64,000 nucleotides of DNA from Cannabis sativa (Eukaryota; Streptophyta; Magnoliopsida; Rosales; Cannabaceae): NCBI RefSeq assembly GCF_029168945.1, contig NC_083604.1, positions 43,767,686-43,831,685 of the forward strand. Reading direction: 5' to 3'. Position numbers and translations under genes: made by a program. A model generated the notes under the pieces. It did not search any database, was not told the origin of the DNA, and saw only the letters and a list, made by a program, of their open reading frames with translations. Shown piece after piece: positions 32,942 to 43,450 of the stretch (position 1 is the stretch's first letter; every line of letters starts with the position of its first letter).

Positions 32942-33605
32942 GTACTTGCCTTTAATTGAATTCTCCTACAACAACAGCTACCAAAGTACAATAGGGATGG
33001 CTCCCTATGAGATGTTATATGGTAGAAAATGTCGTTCTCCTATTCATTGGGACGAGACAGGAGAAAGGAAGTACTTGGGTCCAGAATTAGTGCAGAGGAC
33101 CAATGAAGCTATTGATAAGATCAAGGCTCGGATGCTTGCTTCTCAAAGCAGGCAGAAAAGTTATGGTGATCCGAAGCGCAGAGATGTTACATTTCAGGCA
33201 GGGGAACATGTTTTCCTGCGGGTTTCACCAATGAAGGGTATTAGGCGCTTCGGAAAGAAGGGTAAGTTAAGCCCTAGGTTCATTGGGCCATTTCAGATAC
33301 TCGAGAAGGTCGGGCAGGTAGCATATCGGCTAGCCTTGCCACCAGCATTATCGGCTGTTCATGACGTATTTCACATTTCTATGTTAAGGAAATACGTGTC
33401 AGACCCGACTCATGTCTTGAGTTATGAAGTCCTTGAACTACAACCAGACTTATCATATGAAGAGCAACCTGTTCAGATTTTGGATAGAAAAGAAAAAGTT
33501 CTTCGAAACAAGACTATTGCACTGGTTAAGGTGCTCTGGAGAAACAGTAAGGTGGAAGAAGCCACCTGGGAATTGGAGTCAGATATGAGGACTCAACATC
33601 CGTAG
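32942..33605 (+). pseudogene. integrase C-terminus and chromodomain-like end (Gypsy-2 pol, after Copia-B)
   Basis: Sequence resumes with YLPLIEFSYNNSYQS directly after the second GTACT, matching Gypsy-1. It includes KGKLSPRFIGPF, HDVFHISMLRKY and the chromodomain-like VLWRNSKVEEATWELESDM. It stops at TAG 33603-33605 after MRTQHP, about 14 codons before the Gypsy-1 end. This is part of the same broken gene as 18798-22727. Confidence 0.88.
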
Positions 33606-33639
33606 TCGTTTCGTGTTAGATTTCGGGGACGAAATCCTT

Positions 33640-33655
33640 TTAACGGGGGGATAAT
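33640..33655 (+). other. polypurine tract of Gypsy-2
   Basis: TTAACGGGGGGATAAT lies immediately before the 3' LTR, the same as in Gypsy-1. Confidence 0.8.
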
Positions 33656-35735
33656 TGTAATGACCGCTCTAGTAATATGGATTAGTAAAGGCAATTAGCA
33701 CTAATTTTTATTATTTTATTATTATTTGTGAATTAATTTTAAATGTGGACCCCAATATTTAGAAATAAATATTAGAGTTATAATTTCTCAATTCCGGAGA
33801 TTTTATTAAACTCTAGGGGTATTATTTAGCTTATATGTGAAATATGTTATTTTTGTAATTTCTGCTCGGCGACAACGGAAAATGCGATGGATGGCTAGAT
33901 TGATCACATGGGTAAGTTTAGAACCTTATTTCATAGTGGGAAATAATTTAGAGAAAATAAATTATCGGGATTGAGCGGGGTTATGGATTTTGACCATTTT
34001 ACCCCTAGCTTTAGGAATACCTAAGTTATATCTTTAAGGGCATTTAAGTCTTTTTAAAAGAATGGTGTAGTGGCTGCCTAGGGAGGTGACAAGTGGCCTT
34101 TATTTCAGCCAAAGGACAATTAGGATTTTCCTAATTTGGAATTATCTCATTTTTTGTAAAAAAAAAAGAAAGAAAAACCAAAATATTGAAGAACTCTATC
34201 TCCTTCTCTCTCTCTCTTCGAACCAGCTGAAGCAAGGGATTTTGGGAGCTGAAATTCTATGTTTTCAGCAAAGGATTCAAGAGGAATCAAGACAAGGTAA
34301 CCCTAGTTTCTTTTCCCCTTAAGTTTTTGAAGTTGTAGTTTAGTTTCGCTATGAAATTTCTAGGTTTAGTGGCTGCTGGGTTTTGAAATGTTTGGGGTTC
34401 AATTTCTGAGGTTAGTTTGAGTTGATTTGAGTCCCTAGCTAATGGTTTTGATGCTTGATATTGGTTCTAAGCAAGCTTGAGTTTTGAAACTCAAGCTTTG
34501 AGCTTCAATGGCATAATTGGATTTATTGGTTTGTTCTGTGAAATACTGCTTGGATTCTATTGTGTATGCATTGTATAGGTGTACTGGAGAGTTTGGTAAG
34601 GTTTGGGCTTGATTTGAATTAAGGGGGATGATTTTTGGGTTCCCAGCTCAGAACCAGAATTCCGGTTCTGGGGGACCAGTACCAACCGGTCGATCAGTTT
34701 GTGACCCAGAACTGGATTACCGGTTGGGAACCGGTGTGACTGTTGGGGAAAATTCTAGAACCCTAGTTTTGTCCAATTTTGAGATATTTAGGGTATTGCC
34801 TTGAGGTTTATCGATAGGGAAACTTTTGGTTTCAAGTTTAAGTCCCGAAAAGTGATTTAGCGAGTCACTCATCTGTGTTGCTATTATTGTGATTAGGGCA
34901 TCCATCTAGCATGTGAATTCCGTTCAGGTCGGCCAGCACACTTGAATTCGGAAAACAGGTAAGAACTGTGTATAATGTATGATGTGATTATCTGAATGTG
35001 TGTATATGTGATTGTATATGCATGCTTGAATTATGTTATGCACTACCAACACTTGTATGAATAAGTTATAGAGTGCATTGGTATAGTGATTACTGACACT
35101 GTGAGTATGACACAGTGATACCAACACAGGCACGGGAAAATGCTAAGGTGTGTGGTACATCACTCAGTGTTACTCAGTGTTCGGGGTAAACCCTACCAAC
35201 ACTCGTACAGTGAGGTAAGATGTGTATGTGGTATAGTGGTTGTACCCTGGTATTGAACGTTCATACTCATCTGTTAAGCTCTGTAAATAGGTGTATGGGC
35301 GCCTATTTACAGGTCGGAAATTATATGGTATGTTATATGCATTTCTTACTAAGTCTGTTGACTCACAGTTTCTGCTTCCATGTGTAGGTAAAGGAAAGGC
35401 GAAGGCTGAACAAGAATGAACCTGAGCTCGGGTGAGATTGTACATGTCAAGCGGCGCGACCTGGAGTGTTCGGTCTCGGGACATCTGGGAGTTGTATTTT
35501 GAAAGTCGCTGTGCGACCTAGAACTTGTGTATTTTGAATGTATAGTTTGAAAAGTAAATTTTACAAGTTTAAAAACGGGATCCCGAAATTTGTAAATATT
35601 ATATTATATTACAAAGTTTAATATCTAAAGCAAAAGTTTTAATTTGACACGTTTTTTGAGAAATTTCTTTGATTAGCAAAGATTGCACAATAATTGAAAA
35701 AGCACTGTAGCGTGCCTTAACATTAGGGCGTTACA
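33656..35735 (+). repeat. 3' LTR of Gypsy-2 (full length)
   Basis: This 2080-bp repeat reads TGTAATGACC...GGCGTTACA. The 11-bp-arm hairpin is kept exactly (35281-35312). The palindrome seen in the other three LTR copies is decayed here (about 34682-34703): its right arm has several changes. The five bases after the LTR are GTACA. Confidence 0.9.
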
Positions 35736-38029
35736 GTACAGTTGTTCAAATCAGGCAAATTGGCCTTCACAATTGGGGTGGTTCATGTGAGGGGGTGCTT
35801 GGTTCAGTATGTCGTACCCACTTCTATGGCTCCCACATCTCACACAAGGCCCAAAAGAGAGGAATTTAACCTTAAAATGAATAACTGTTATTAATTGAAT
35901 AAGCCCAATAACTAAATGGGCCTAAATAAAATCTATCAAGAACTATGATAATTTATTTAGCAACAACAACCTATATGCATCTATAATGAAATTAAACACA
36001 TAGGCTCACACATGCACGCTTTGGATGGGTCCTATCATGTTGCTAGGTCATACACAGATGAAAGAAGATTGTAAATATACCTGTTACAAATTCTTTACTT
36101 GACCAAGGGAGCCATCAGATCATTAGATCTTGCAAAAAGTAACCATGGCTATTTGCAATCAAGTAATAATAGGTTTTGAAAACTTACAAACAAGCTAAAA
36201 CACATACTCCTGCAACAAGGTTAGCTGGATAGTTGGATGTAGGATTTATTTAATTTTAAATTAAATAATTAAATTCGAAATAATAAATTAAATAAAAAAA
36301 ATATTTTCGAAAATTTAAAAAAAAATTAAAAAAAAAATTCGAAATTTAAAAAAAATTAAATTTAAAATTAAACCTACAATTTTGAAAAATTAGGTTTCAA
36401 CTAACCTAAATATCATTTCAAAATTTGCTAACTACTTTTAAATATTTAATGTTATTTTATAAATAAAAATTAAATAAAAAATTAAAAAAGATAAATGAAT
36501 ATCTTTTTCAGATTTTAAATGTAATTTAAATAAATAAAATAACAAAATTTAAAAGTTAGCAAAATATCTTACATCTATTTAAAATTACATGATTATAATT
36601 ATCTTATTTTAAATTTAAATAAGGTCAAATTATTTAATTTAAAAATTTAAAATCTGACCTTAAATTTAAAAATAAGATAAGATATAATCAAATTTAAAAA
36701 TAAGATAGATAATTAAGCAAAAAAGATAGATACTAACTATTTTTAAATTCAAATTACACTAATATCTTGAATTAAATTTAAAAAATATTAAATTAATTCA
36801 TTATGATAATTAGAATAGTAATAGTATAAATACAGAACTACACAAAAAATCGGAAGTTAATTCCATGAAAAAGCATGAAAAATCGAAGAAAAACGAAAAA
36901 TTTGCGAGCTGTACGGACAGTATGCATTGCATACTGTCCGCGCGCGCAGGATGGGGAGCATGGGCGAGAGAGCTCGGCGCTGGAGGCTGCTAGCAGCCTC
37001 TCCGCGCGCGGAGCCAGTATGGTCTCAACTAGTATGGGGACCATGGGCCTATATAACCGAGCTTCCAATAAGTCGAACCGAATTTACAAAGTAAATTCCC
37101 TTACTTATTCATTCCTTATTGAATCCACACTTAGAACTTGGAATTGCACTCTCAGTCATATAAAACGCTCTATATGTTCCACAATATAGATACGCTATTA
37201 ATTATCCATTGTTATAATCCTAATTTGATCAATGACCCTCTAATAGATGATCTACATTGAATAGGCGCTAAATTACCGTTACACCTTCAATGTATTTTAT
37301 CCTTAAAACACTTAGCTCCGTATAAATGATATTTCAGCGAAGTGAAATGAGATCTCAACCATTTATCTCTATTTAGCCATGCTCGAAGGATATCATCGTT
37401 TCACTTCTAAATTCCTATAGAAGTTATGGACTCCATATTTATGTTAGCGCTCCCACTCAATTATACTATCATGTTCCCAAAATGTACGTATCACCCTGAC
37501 TGTCAAAAGTAGGCTTAACTAACAAATCAAAGAACATGTATAATACTCTTGAGATCGAACCTAACCATATCAGGATTAAGATCATTTGATCTAGGATCAA
37601 CATGTGATATTGAACTGAATAGATATTACGGTAAATTTTAACAAATCTAATCAAAGTTCAATATCGGTCCCTTTCGATGTATACTCCATACATCCGATAC
37701 TGGTAAACTTTGCCAATGCCCTGGAAAGGACATAACACTTATCCAAGGTGTAAGAATACCTATCGCTGATTATATCATGCCAGTCTAAATCCAGTGAACT
37801 GAAAAATCAGGGAATAAACTTTCGAACATATAATTAAGATTATATTCCACTGTGCTGACAACACTATAATCATTAACAAATTCATATGTTCTGGAGTTAA
37901 ATAGAATTCATACATTACATGTATATAATCATGTGAACCATGCAACATAAAAATGTTATTTCTGATCTTTATTAATAAGTAAATCTGATTATATTGAAAT
38001 GAGTTTTATTTAGGGCACAAAACCCAACA
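35736..38029 (-). mobile_element. Copia-C, fragment of a Copia-A/B-type element
   Basis: In minus orientation this is the first half of a copia: the later part of a 5' LTR is missing, then comes the leader up to the point where Gypsy-2 inserted. The LTR part is 37019-38029, ending ACAAAACCCAACA on the plus strand. The leader runs from about 37014 down to 35736 and includes a GC-rich hairpin island (36911-37013) and a conserved block (about 35740-35880). The leader is joined directly to mid-LTR near 37014-37020, so the LTR 3' part and primer-binding site are deleted. Its LTR outer end abuts LINE coding sequence. Confidence 0.82.
36911..37013 (-). other. GC-rich palindrome cluster in the Copia-C leader
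   Basis: There are three near-perfect palindromes within about 100 bp. The first, at 36914-36940, has 13-bp arms CGGACAGTATGCA around one base. The second, at 36983-37000, is a perfect 18-bp palindrome with half GAGGCTGCT. The third, at 37000-37013, is CTCCGCGCGCGGAG. The layout matches the Copia-A island (3181-3400), with the same CGCGCG flank and the same GAGGCTGC arm but a different first stem. Confidence 0.65.
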
Positions 38030-38268
38030 TAAAGGTGGTATGAGATTTCGCAACTTCCATGACTTTAACTTGAGTTTGCTTTGTAAACAAGGATGGAGAT
38101 TGTTTAGTCGTCCGGACTCACTTGTCAACAAGATTTTTAAAGCTAGGAACTACCGTAATGGTACCTTCTTAAATGCTGAGTTGGGGAGCAATCCAAGTTT
38201 CGTGTGGCGAAGTATTTATGAAACTCAAGAGATTGTTCGAAAGGGGCGAGATGCAGAGTTGGTGATGG
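38030..38268 (+). pseudogene. L1-type LINE, C-terminal part of reverse transcriptase (left fragment)
   Basis: The frame from KGGMRFRNFHDFNLSLLCKQG through RLFSRPDSLVNKIFKARNY and LGSNPSFVWRSI is the conserved region that follows RT in plant L1-like elements. It starts directly at the end of the Copia-C LTR, so Copia-C is inserted in the LINE. It stops at the Copia-D LTR start at 38269. Reading resumes at 59541 after removal of the insert. Confidence 0.85.
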
Positions 38269-38698
38269 TGTTGGAATTATTTTACCAGGATCTAGATTTA
38301 CTAAGAAGTATGTTTCATTAACATCCTAATATGAATTTCTAAAACAATGAAATAAACACATATAAAGTTTTAGAAACCTTACATTGATTGCACCAGAATA
38401 TAATGACTCCTTCCGTTCAGATCTCTGGCCTTTGATTCCTTTCTGTAGCAGAGCATTATCAAGATCTGAACCTGGATCTCTTTCTCTCCTTCTTGTTGAT
38501 TGGATTCATCACAGTCTTACATACTATGATTGAGGACCAACTTGATGTGTGTGGGCACTTACTCAATACATATTGGCTGAAATTATGTAGTGAAGAAAGG
38601 CTATAGGGTTCGAACTGAAGAAGAAAGAAGAAGGAAGAGGCCTCATCTAGGTTTTTAGCTTTTGAGGCATTAGTTTGGATGAAGAGACCATAGCTATC
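38269..38698 (-). repeat. Copia-D solo LTR, left part
   Basis: The sequence starts TGTTGGAATTATTTTACC, like the Copia-B LTR end on the plus strand. It is preceded by GATGG (38264-38268), matching GATAG after the far end (59541-59545). Its last five bases, CTATC (38694-38698), are the Athila target duplication. With 58115-59540 it makes one LTR of about 1.86 kb. No internal copia sequence accompanies it, so it is a solo LTR formed by LTR-LTR recombination. Confidence 0.85.
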
Positions 38699-40433
38699 TG
38701 GTTAACGCCCAAAATGTGACTTCCACTAGCGGTGGTTGTAGTATAGATTAGACGGTCCATTCCACAAGGAGGTGATTATGGACAAAAATGTTAGTGGAAA
38801 AATAGAAACAAAAGGTTAATAAATAGTGATAATAGGGACAAAGGATTTTGTGATTTTCGTTTTGGTAATAAATATTAAATGAAAGTAAATAAAGGTGTAA
38901 TCAATAGTAAAAGAAAGAAAGTCTTCAAGAGTCATCCATATGATTGTTTAGCTATTTTGTACCCTTGATTCACAAAGTTTGATAAATAATTTAACATTAA
39001 AGTTCATTATATTTTTGAGTATACAAGTTCTTGCAAATAAAAGAAATGATTTAATCTTATGTAGAACCTAGAAATGACATTATACATCAAGCAATAATGC
39101 AATAAAAGATTAAACATAAAACTAAAACATAAATATTATTGTTACTAAATAGAAACACATAGAAAGAGCATGACTCATCCTATATATTTTTAGTAAAAAT
39201 AATGACAAAGAAAATAGAAATAGAGATGGTGGTGATAGTGAAGGAAATGAACATTAATATTACTTTTCTTAATCTTTAAGCACATAGGAAGGACATGACT
39301 AAACCTATATCTTTAATAAAAAGTAAATAAAAATGAACATAAAAGATAGAACAAGATAAATACTACTATTACTAGAATCACTAAATAAAAATATATAGAA
39401 AGAACATGACTAAGTTTATATATATATTTAGTATATAATAGGCGCATATATAGTAGTATAGATGGATGAAGAACAAGAAAATAAAAGTGAAATAAGAACT
39501 TGCATTGCTCAACTAAATATTACAAGTGAATCAAAAATACAAAATAACCTCACTTTGCATATGGAATTATCCTTAACCTTCCAAGGAAGATTAGACCATT
39601 ATGCTAATCATTCTCATAAAGAAATATGAGAAGAAAAGTGAAGAGTAATTTTCCTATAGTTTCTCTACTCTAAAAATTACACTAAAGAGATATGTGTAAG
39701 GGGGTTGTAAGAGGTGTGTTCAAGTTATTTCAACTCTTCCCTATTTATCGCTAAAGTGAGTGAAATAAAATAATTAATAAATTAATTATTTGAATATTTT
39801 CTAGAAATTTCTAGCATAAATGAGGTAGATGAGTGTAAAATGGTAAAATATACAAGGTGGAATTTATTGGCTGAGAGAAATAGTAAAAAGAGCCAAATAA
39901 ATGCAAAGGAATATAAAATTATAGTGTATTTTGAAATGGCATTTCTTGAAGGCTGCTGGAGAGAGAACTGCTGCGTGGGGGGCTAATTGCAGCAGGTGGG
40001 CCACGTGTCGTCGTGTGAAGGGCTGGTGGAGAGAAACTGCAGGCGGTGGGTCCCATGCGTGGCTGAAGCTGCCGGCTTGGTGGGAGAGGGACAGGCGCCT
40101 CACGCGCCCTTATTTGGAGTGAGCAGCACGCACGGGACTAGGCCATCAGATGCGTGATCGGACGGCTCGGATGGGCTTCGGGCTGTGCGCGCGAGTGGGC
40201 TTCTACAGCTCCAAGAAAAAATCTCATTTTTTTTTATATATATATTTTCTTTTTCCAACTTTAAAATACCACAATAATTTAAATTCCTACAATAAAAAAA
40301 GACAATAAATTAAATCTAAGTTAAATATTTTCAACATAAAAATATATTTAATTAATTCCAAGAAAATATTAATTTATTTTTAATTTATCTTATACTTTAA
40401 GCTTACTAAACGTATATTTTTCACCATTAATCA
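38699..40433 (-). repeat. 3' LTR of Athila
   Basis: On the plus strand it runs TGGTTAACGCCC...ATTAATCA. It matches 56353-58109 throughout, including a GC-rich island at about 39950-40205. The frame 39931-40122 recurs in the other LTR (57596-57787) but overlaps a minus-strand frame of equal merit and has no protein character. A TATA-like GATAAATAGGG (minus strand) lies at about 39751-39761. Confidence 0.9.
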
Positions 40434-40448
40434 CAACCCCCAACTAGC
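40434..40448 (-). other. polypurine tract of Athila
   Basis: Minus-strand GCTAGTTGGGGGTTG abuts the 3' LTR. A similar GAGTTGGGGGTGG lies at about 50822-50834 and may be an upstream second tract. Confidence 0.65.
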
Positions 40449-41519
40449 TTATTGCTACTCCCTAGCAATTCAAGCGGAGAAAAATAATAATCGAGTTGAA
40501 TAAACAAGTCAAACCAAGCAAAACCATCCAAGCATTTTCAAAATATTGGTATAGAGTCAAAAATTTCTATCAATGTTATTTCAGTTGTAATTTCAGAGTT
40601 TTGTATGTGTGTGCACCAAACTTTTATCTATTTTTTAAGCATTAACACAAATAGTATTGAAAAATCTTAAAAGTGTAAAGGTCTCAACTCCAATTTCCTC
40701 ACGGGTATTAAAAGTATTTGTATTGGGAGGGAGACACTCTTTTTGGAGTTGGAAATGTAACAGTTAACGCACAAATGAGAGAGGATAAATATTTCTTTAG
40801 GACAAACAATTTGAACAAGAATTGATCACAAGATAGACACATCAAACCAATGAAATTCAAATGATAAATAACCTTTGGGATTTATGTGAAATACTTACAA
40901 AATAAGAGCTAAAGAGCTAACTAATAAAAATAGAAAAATATAACAATAAATATATGTATACATATGTATATATATTTCTTCCCTTTTTTTTATAGAGAAA
41001 TATGATGTTTCTCTCCTTTTTTTTTCTTGAATAAAATACTAAATTGAAACACTTTTTTTTAAAGAGAGAATAAAATAATGTTATTCAAGTTCTCTCTCAA
41101 TTTTTTTTTATTATTATTATAATATATATATTTTTTATTTAGAAAATATAGAGACTACTTGAAAATTGAAATAAAATAATGTTGCTCTTATTCTATATTT
41201 TTTTTTTATGATTTTTCTTTCATTTTTTTTTCTTTTCTTTTGATTTACCTTTTTTTTTATTGATTTTTATTTTTGAGAAGAGACAACATATAAAAAGAAA
41301 TAAAAACACAAAAATATAAAATAAGATTACAAAGAAATAAAATAAAGGCTCTTTATCACAAAAGAAATGAATCCCTCTAGTAAATGTCATGTTTGAAATT
41401 CTAAAAGTTCAATTTTGCCAACTCAAATGACCAATAAAAGTTCAACAAGTTGTTTTCTCAACTCTCACAACTCACCAAAAAAATGAAAAACTTTACACTC
41501 AAAATTTTTCTCAACTATA
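40449..41519 (-). other. Athila 3' non-coding region, part next to the LTR
   Basis: About 1.1 kb of low-complexity DNA with long T- and A-rich runs, especially 40980-41270. With 50630-51041 it forms the pol-to-LTR interval of about 1.5 kb. In complete Athila elements this interval can hold an env-like ORF, but no such frame exists here. The five bases 41520-41524 (TGTGT) are the target duplication of the nested copia. Confidence 0.6.
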
Positions 41520-41524
41520 TGTGT

Positions 41525-42656
41525 TGAAAAACTGTGTTTTTGCAAATGTCAGTTGTATATAAGAAAATATAAAAACTGTAAGTGTTTGCAGCAGCAGAAA
41601 GTAATTATGCTACAGCAAAACAGAACAGGCAGAATATAAAATATTTGCAGAAAAATAAATAAATTGACACAAGAGATTTATACGTGGTATTAGTGTTCTC
41701 ACTAACACTCCTAGTCCACGGGGCCACGCCCAGAGAATGAAATCAATTAATAAAGTATAAAAATTACAAAGACAATTGACTTAAACAAGTTTAGACTCCC
41801 TCTAAAGTATTGCCGCAATCCTTTGTTATCCACTTTATGAATCTGACTTCTTGAAACACCTTCAAGCCCGAACTCCCTTTGTCTTTGAAGTGTGAGTGCT
41901 TACTTCCTCCTGAAGTAAGGCTTCAACAAGTCTTCTCCCGAAGACCAAGTGCTTACTTCCTCCCGAAGTAAGGCTTTATCAAGTCTTCTCCCGAAGACCA
42001 ATCTCTTGTTCAGTCAAGTAGTTCTTCACAACCTCTAGGATAGAGTAAGAACAGAAATAAACAACTAGAACCTAGATGAACAACTAGCCTCTCACAAAAC
42101 AAAGAAACACTCTCTTCTCTCAAAAGATAAATGCAAAAAATGAATAATGGAAGAGGTAATTCGAATGGTTTCTCTCTAGGCTCTATTTATAGAACATAGA
42201 AACCAAAGAGGCAACCACAAGTTCGAATTAGCAGCTGTACAAAAACTTTCCTAAGAAAACACGATCTGCTACATTAGATTCGGATGCTGACGCAGCAGAT
42301 CTGACCAAAAACGGGAAACTTGCTAAAATCGGGTCCGATCCTCTATCAATGCTAGATTCCTGCCAAAAACAGATTAGATATTCTGATTGTATCAAGATAC
42401 AATCGAAATTAATAAGGAAAAGGCAATATTCAAAGTTTCCCTAAAAAAGACAACTTTCCAAAAGAGAATTCCTTCTCTTTTGAGAAGTTTTCAACAAAGG
42501 AAAGTTCAGCTGAAAGTGCAACTTTCCAAACAAGGAAAATGGCAACTAAAAACCGAATTTAAAAGGTAAGAAATCGAAAATGAATGCATAACAATCTTAC
42601 CACCATAAATGGAAAAATTATTTTGTCACCTAACTTGCCAAAAAAGGACTTTACAA
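41525..42656 (-). repeat. 3' LTR of the Sirevirus, with 53-bp tandem repeat
   Basis: This 1132-bp repeat runs TGAAAAACTG...CTTTACA on the plus strand. Two copies of a 53-bp unit lie at 41896-41948 and 41949-42001. Each has a stem CTTACTTC/GAAGTAAG and a stem GTCTTC/GAAGAC with pyrimidine loops. A TATA-like CTATAAATAGAG (minus strand) lies at about 42181-42192. The frame 42387-42569 also appears in the other LTR and is not a gene. Confidence 0.9.
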
Positions 42657-42904
42657 TCTACCCCTTTGGCACTTTAGATGAACAAAATAATTTTTAACAT
42701 AAAGTACCTGGAAGGCAAAGTTAGCAAGAGCAAAAGATACTACTCCCCCTGAGTAACACAATCGAATATCACAAAGAAACCAAAAAACATGCTAACTTTA
42801 AAAGATATGTTCACAAGTACTAACCAACCACAACTCCCCCTGGAAAAAGGGTCCAGAGTTGGGCGCAACAAACAAATTAAAAATAAATATCTCTCCCCCT
42901 TTTT
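42657..42904 (-). other. multiple polypurine tracts of the Sirevirus
   Basis: Minus-strand purine tracts occur at 42657-42670 (CCAAAGGGGTAGAT, next to the LTR), 42741-42750 (AGGGGGAGTA), 42833-42841 (AGGGGGAGT) and 42891-42904 (AAAAAGGGGGAGAG). Repeated tracts upstream of the 3' LTR are a known trait of Sireviruses. Confidence 0.7.
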
Positions 42905-42988
42905 GTTTATCGGAGTGCCAAAGTAAACAAAGAAAGAAAAATAGATATAAGTTTAATCAAAAAAAAAAAAAAACAAAGGAGTAACAAC

Positions 42989-43405
42989 TTAGTCTCGGTA
43001 GAGTTTAATCAAAGAGGACAGTTGCGTGGACATCTCATGCTGGACTTCTTCCATTGCTCCAAGACGATTATGCACATTCTGAAGTTCGGACTTGACTTCT
43101 AGGAGTTCTGCTGCAGCAGAACCTGAACTTGCAGCAGCAGAAGCAGCAACAGCACCAGCCTTTGGCCGTTTTTGAAACACACCATCAAAGTATTCAGAGG
43201 GCTGGAATGTAGGTCCACTGATGGGAGCAACTTGCTTGGGTGGACGTTTTGGCTTCTTGATTTGAGATTCACGCTGGGGAAGCGATGAATCTCCAGGCTT
43301 TGCAACAGCAGGAGGATGAACTGAGGCAGCAGGGGGTGCATTGGAAGGAGTTGCAACGGTGTCTTCTAACTTTTTAGTGTGCCCTAGATTCTTGGTTCTC
43401 ACCAT
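42989..43405 (-). CDS. third ORF of the Sirevirus (env-like/extra ORF), short
   Basis: It lies between pol and the polypurine tracts, where Sireviruses carry an extra, env-like ORF. I chose the Met at 43405 (MVRTKNLGHTKK) because a basic MVRTK-type start is common in those ORFs; the open frame extends to 43450 with a hydrophobic MFLVLSLFIFSF that may be fortuitous. The 138 residues are rich in Pro, Ala and Lys. The last 40 or so (LLEVKSELQNVHNRLGAMEE) form a likely coiled coil. No transmembrane segment follows the chosen start. Full Sirevirus third ORFs are much longer, so this may be truncated. Its function in the family is unproven. Confidence 0.6.
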   Translation of the reverse strand: MVRTKNLGHTKKLEDTVATPSNAPPAASVHPPAVAKPGDSSLPQRESQIKKPKRPPKQVAPISGPTFQPSEYFDGVFQKRPKAGAVAASAAASSGSAAAELLEVKSELQNVHNRLGAMEEVQHEMSTQLSSLIKLYRD

Positions 43406-43450
43406 TTTGGATCTGAAAGAGAAGATGAACAGAGACAATACAAGAAACAA

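Larger units (their letters stand above)
17276..35735 (+). mobile_element. Gypsy-2, Tekay/Del-type element split by Copia-B
   Basis: In plus orientation it has a truncated 5' LTR (17276-18513), a primer-binding site (18518-18533), gag-pol (18798-22727 continued at 32942-33605), a polypurine tract and a full 3' LTR (33656-35735). It is the same family as Gypsy-1. Copia-B occupies 22728-32941, flanked by GTACT at 22723-22727 and 32942-32946. Removing Copia-B and one GTACT restores the reading seen in Gypsy-1. Five bases after the 3' LTR read GTACA, which does not match TGTTG on the left of Gypsy-1, so the pair is not one inserted unit. The flank on the right is Copia-C leader. Confidence 0.9.

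Noticed and set aside
39931..40122. 63-residue frame found in both Athila LTRs
   Set aside because: Recurrence is explained by LTR identity; an overlapping minus-strand frame is equally open because the region is GC-rich.
41896..42001. possible CRISPR-like array
   Set aside because: Only two contiguous units with no spacers, inside a plant LTR; a simple tandem duplication.
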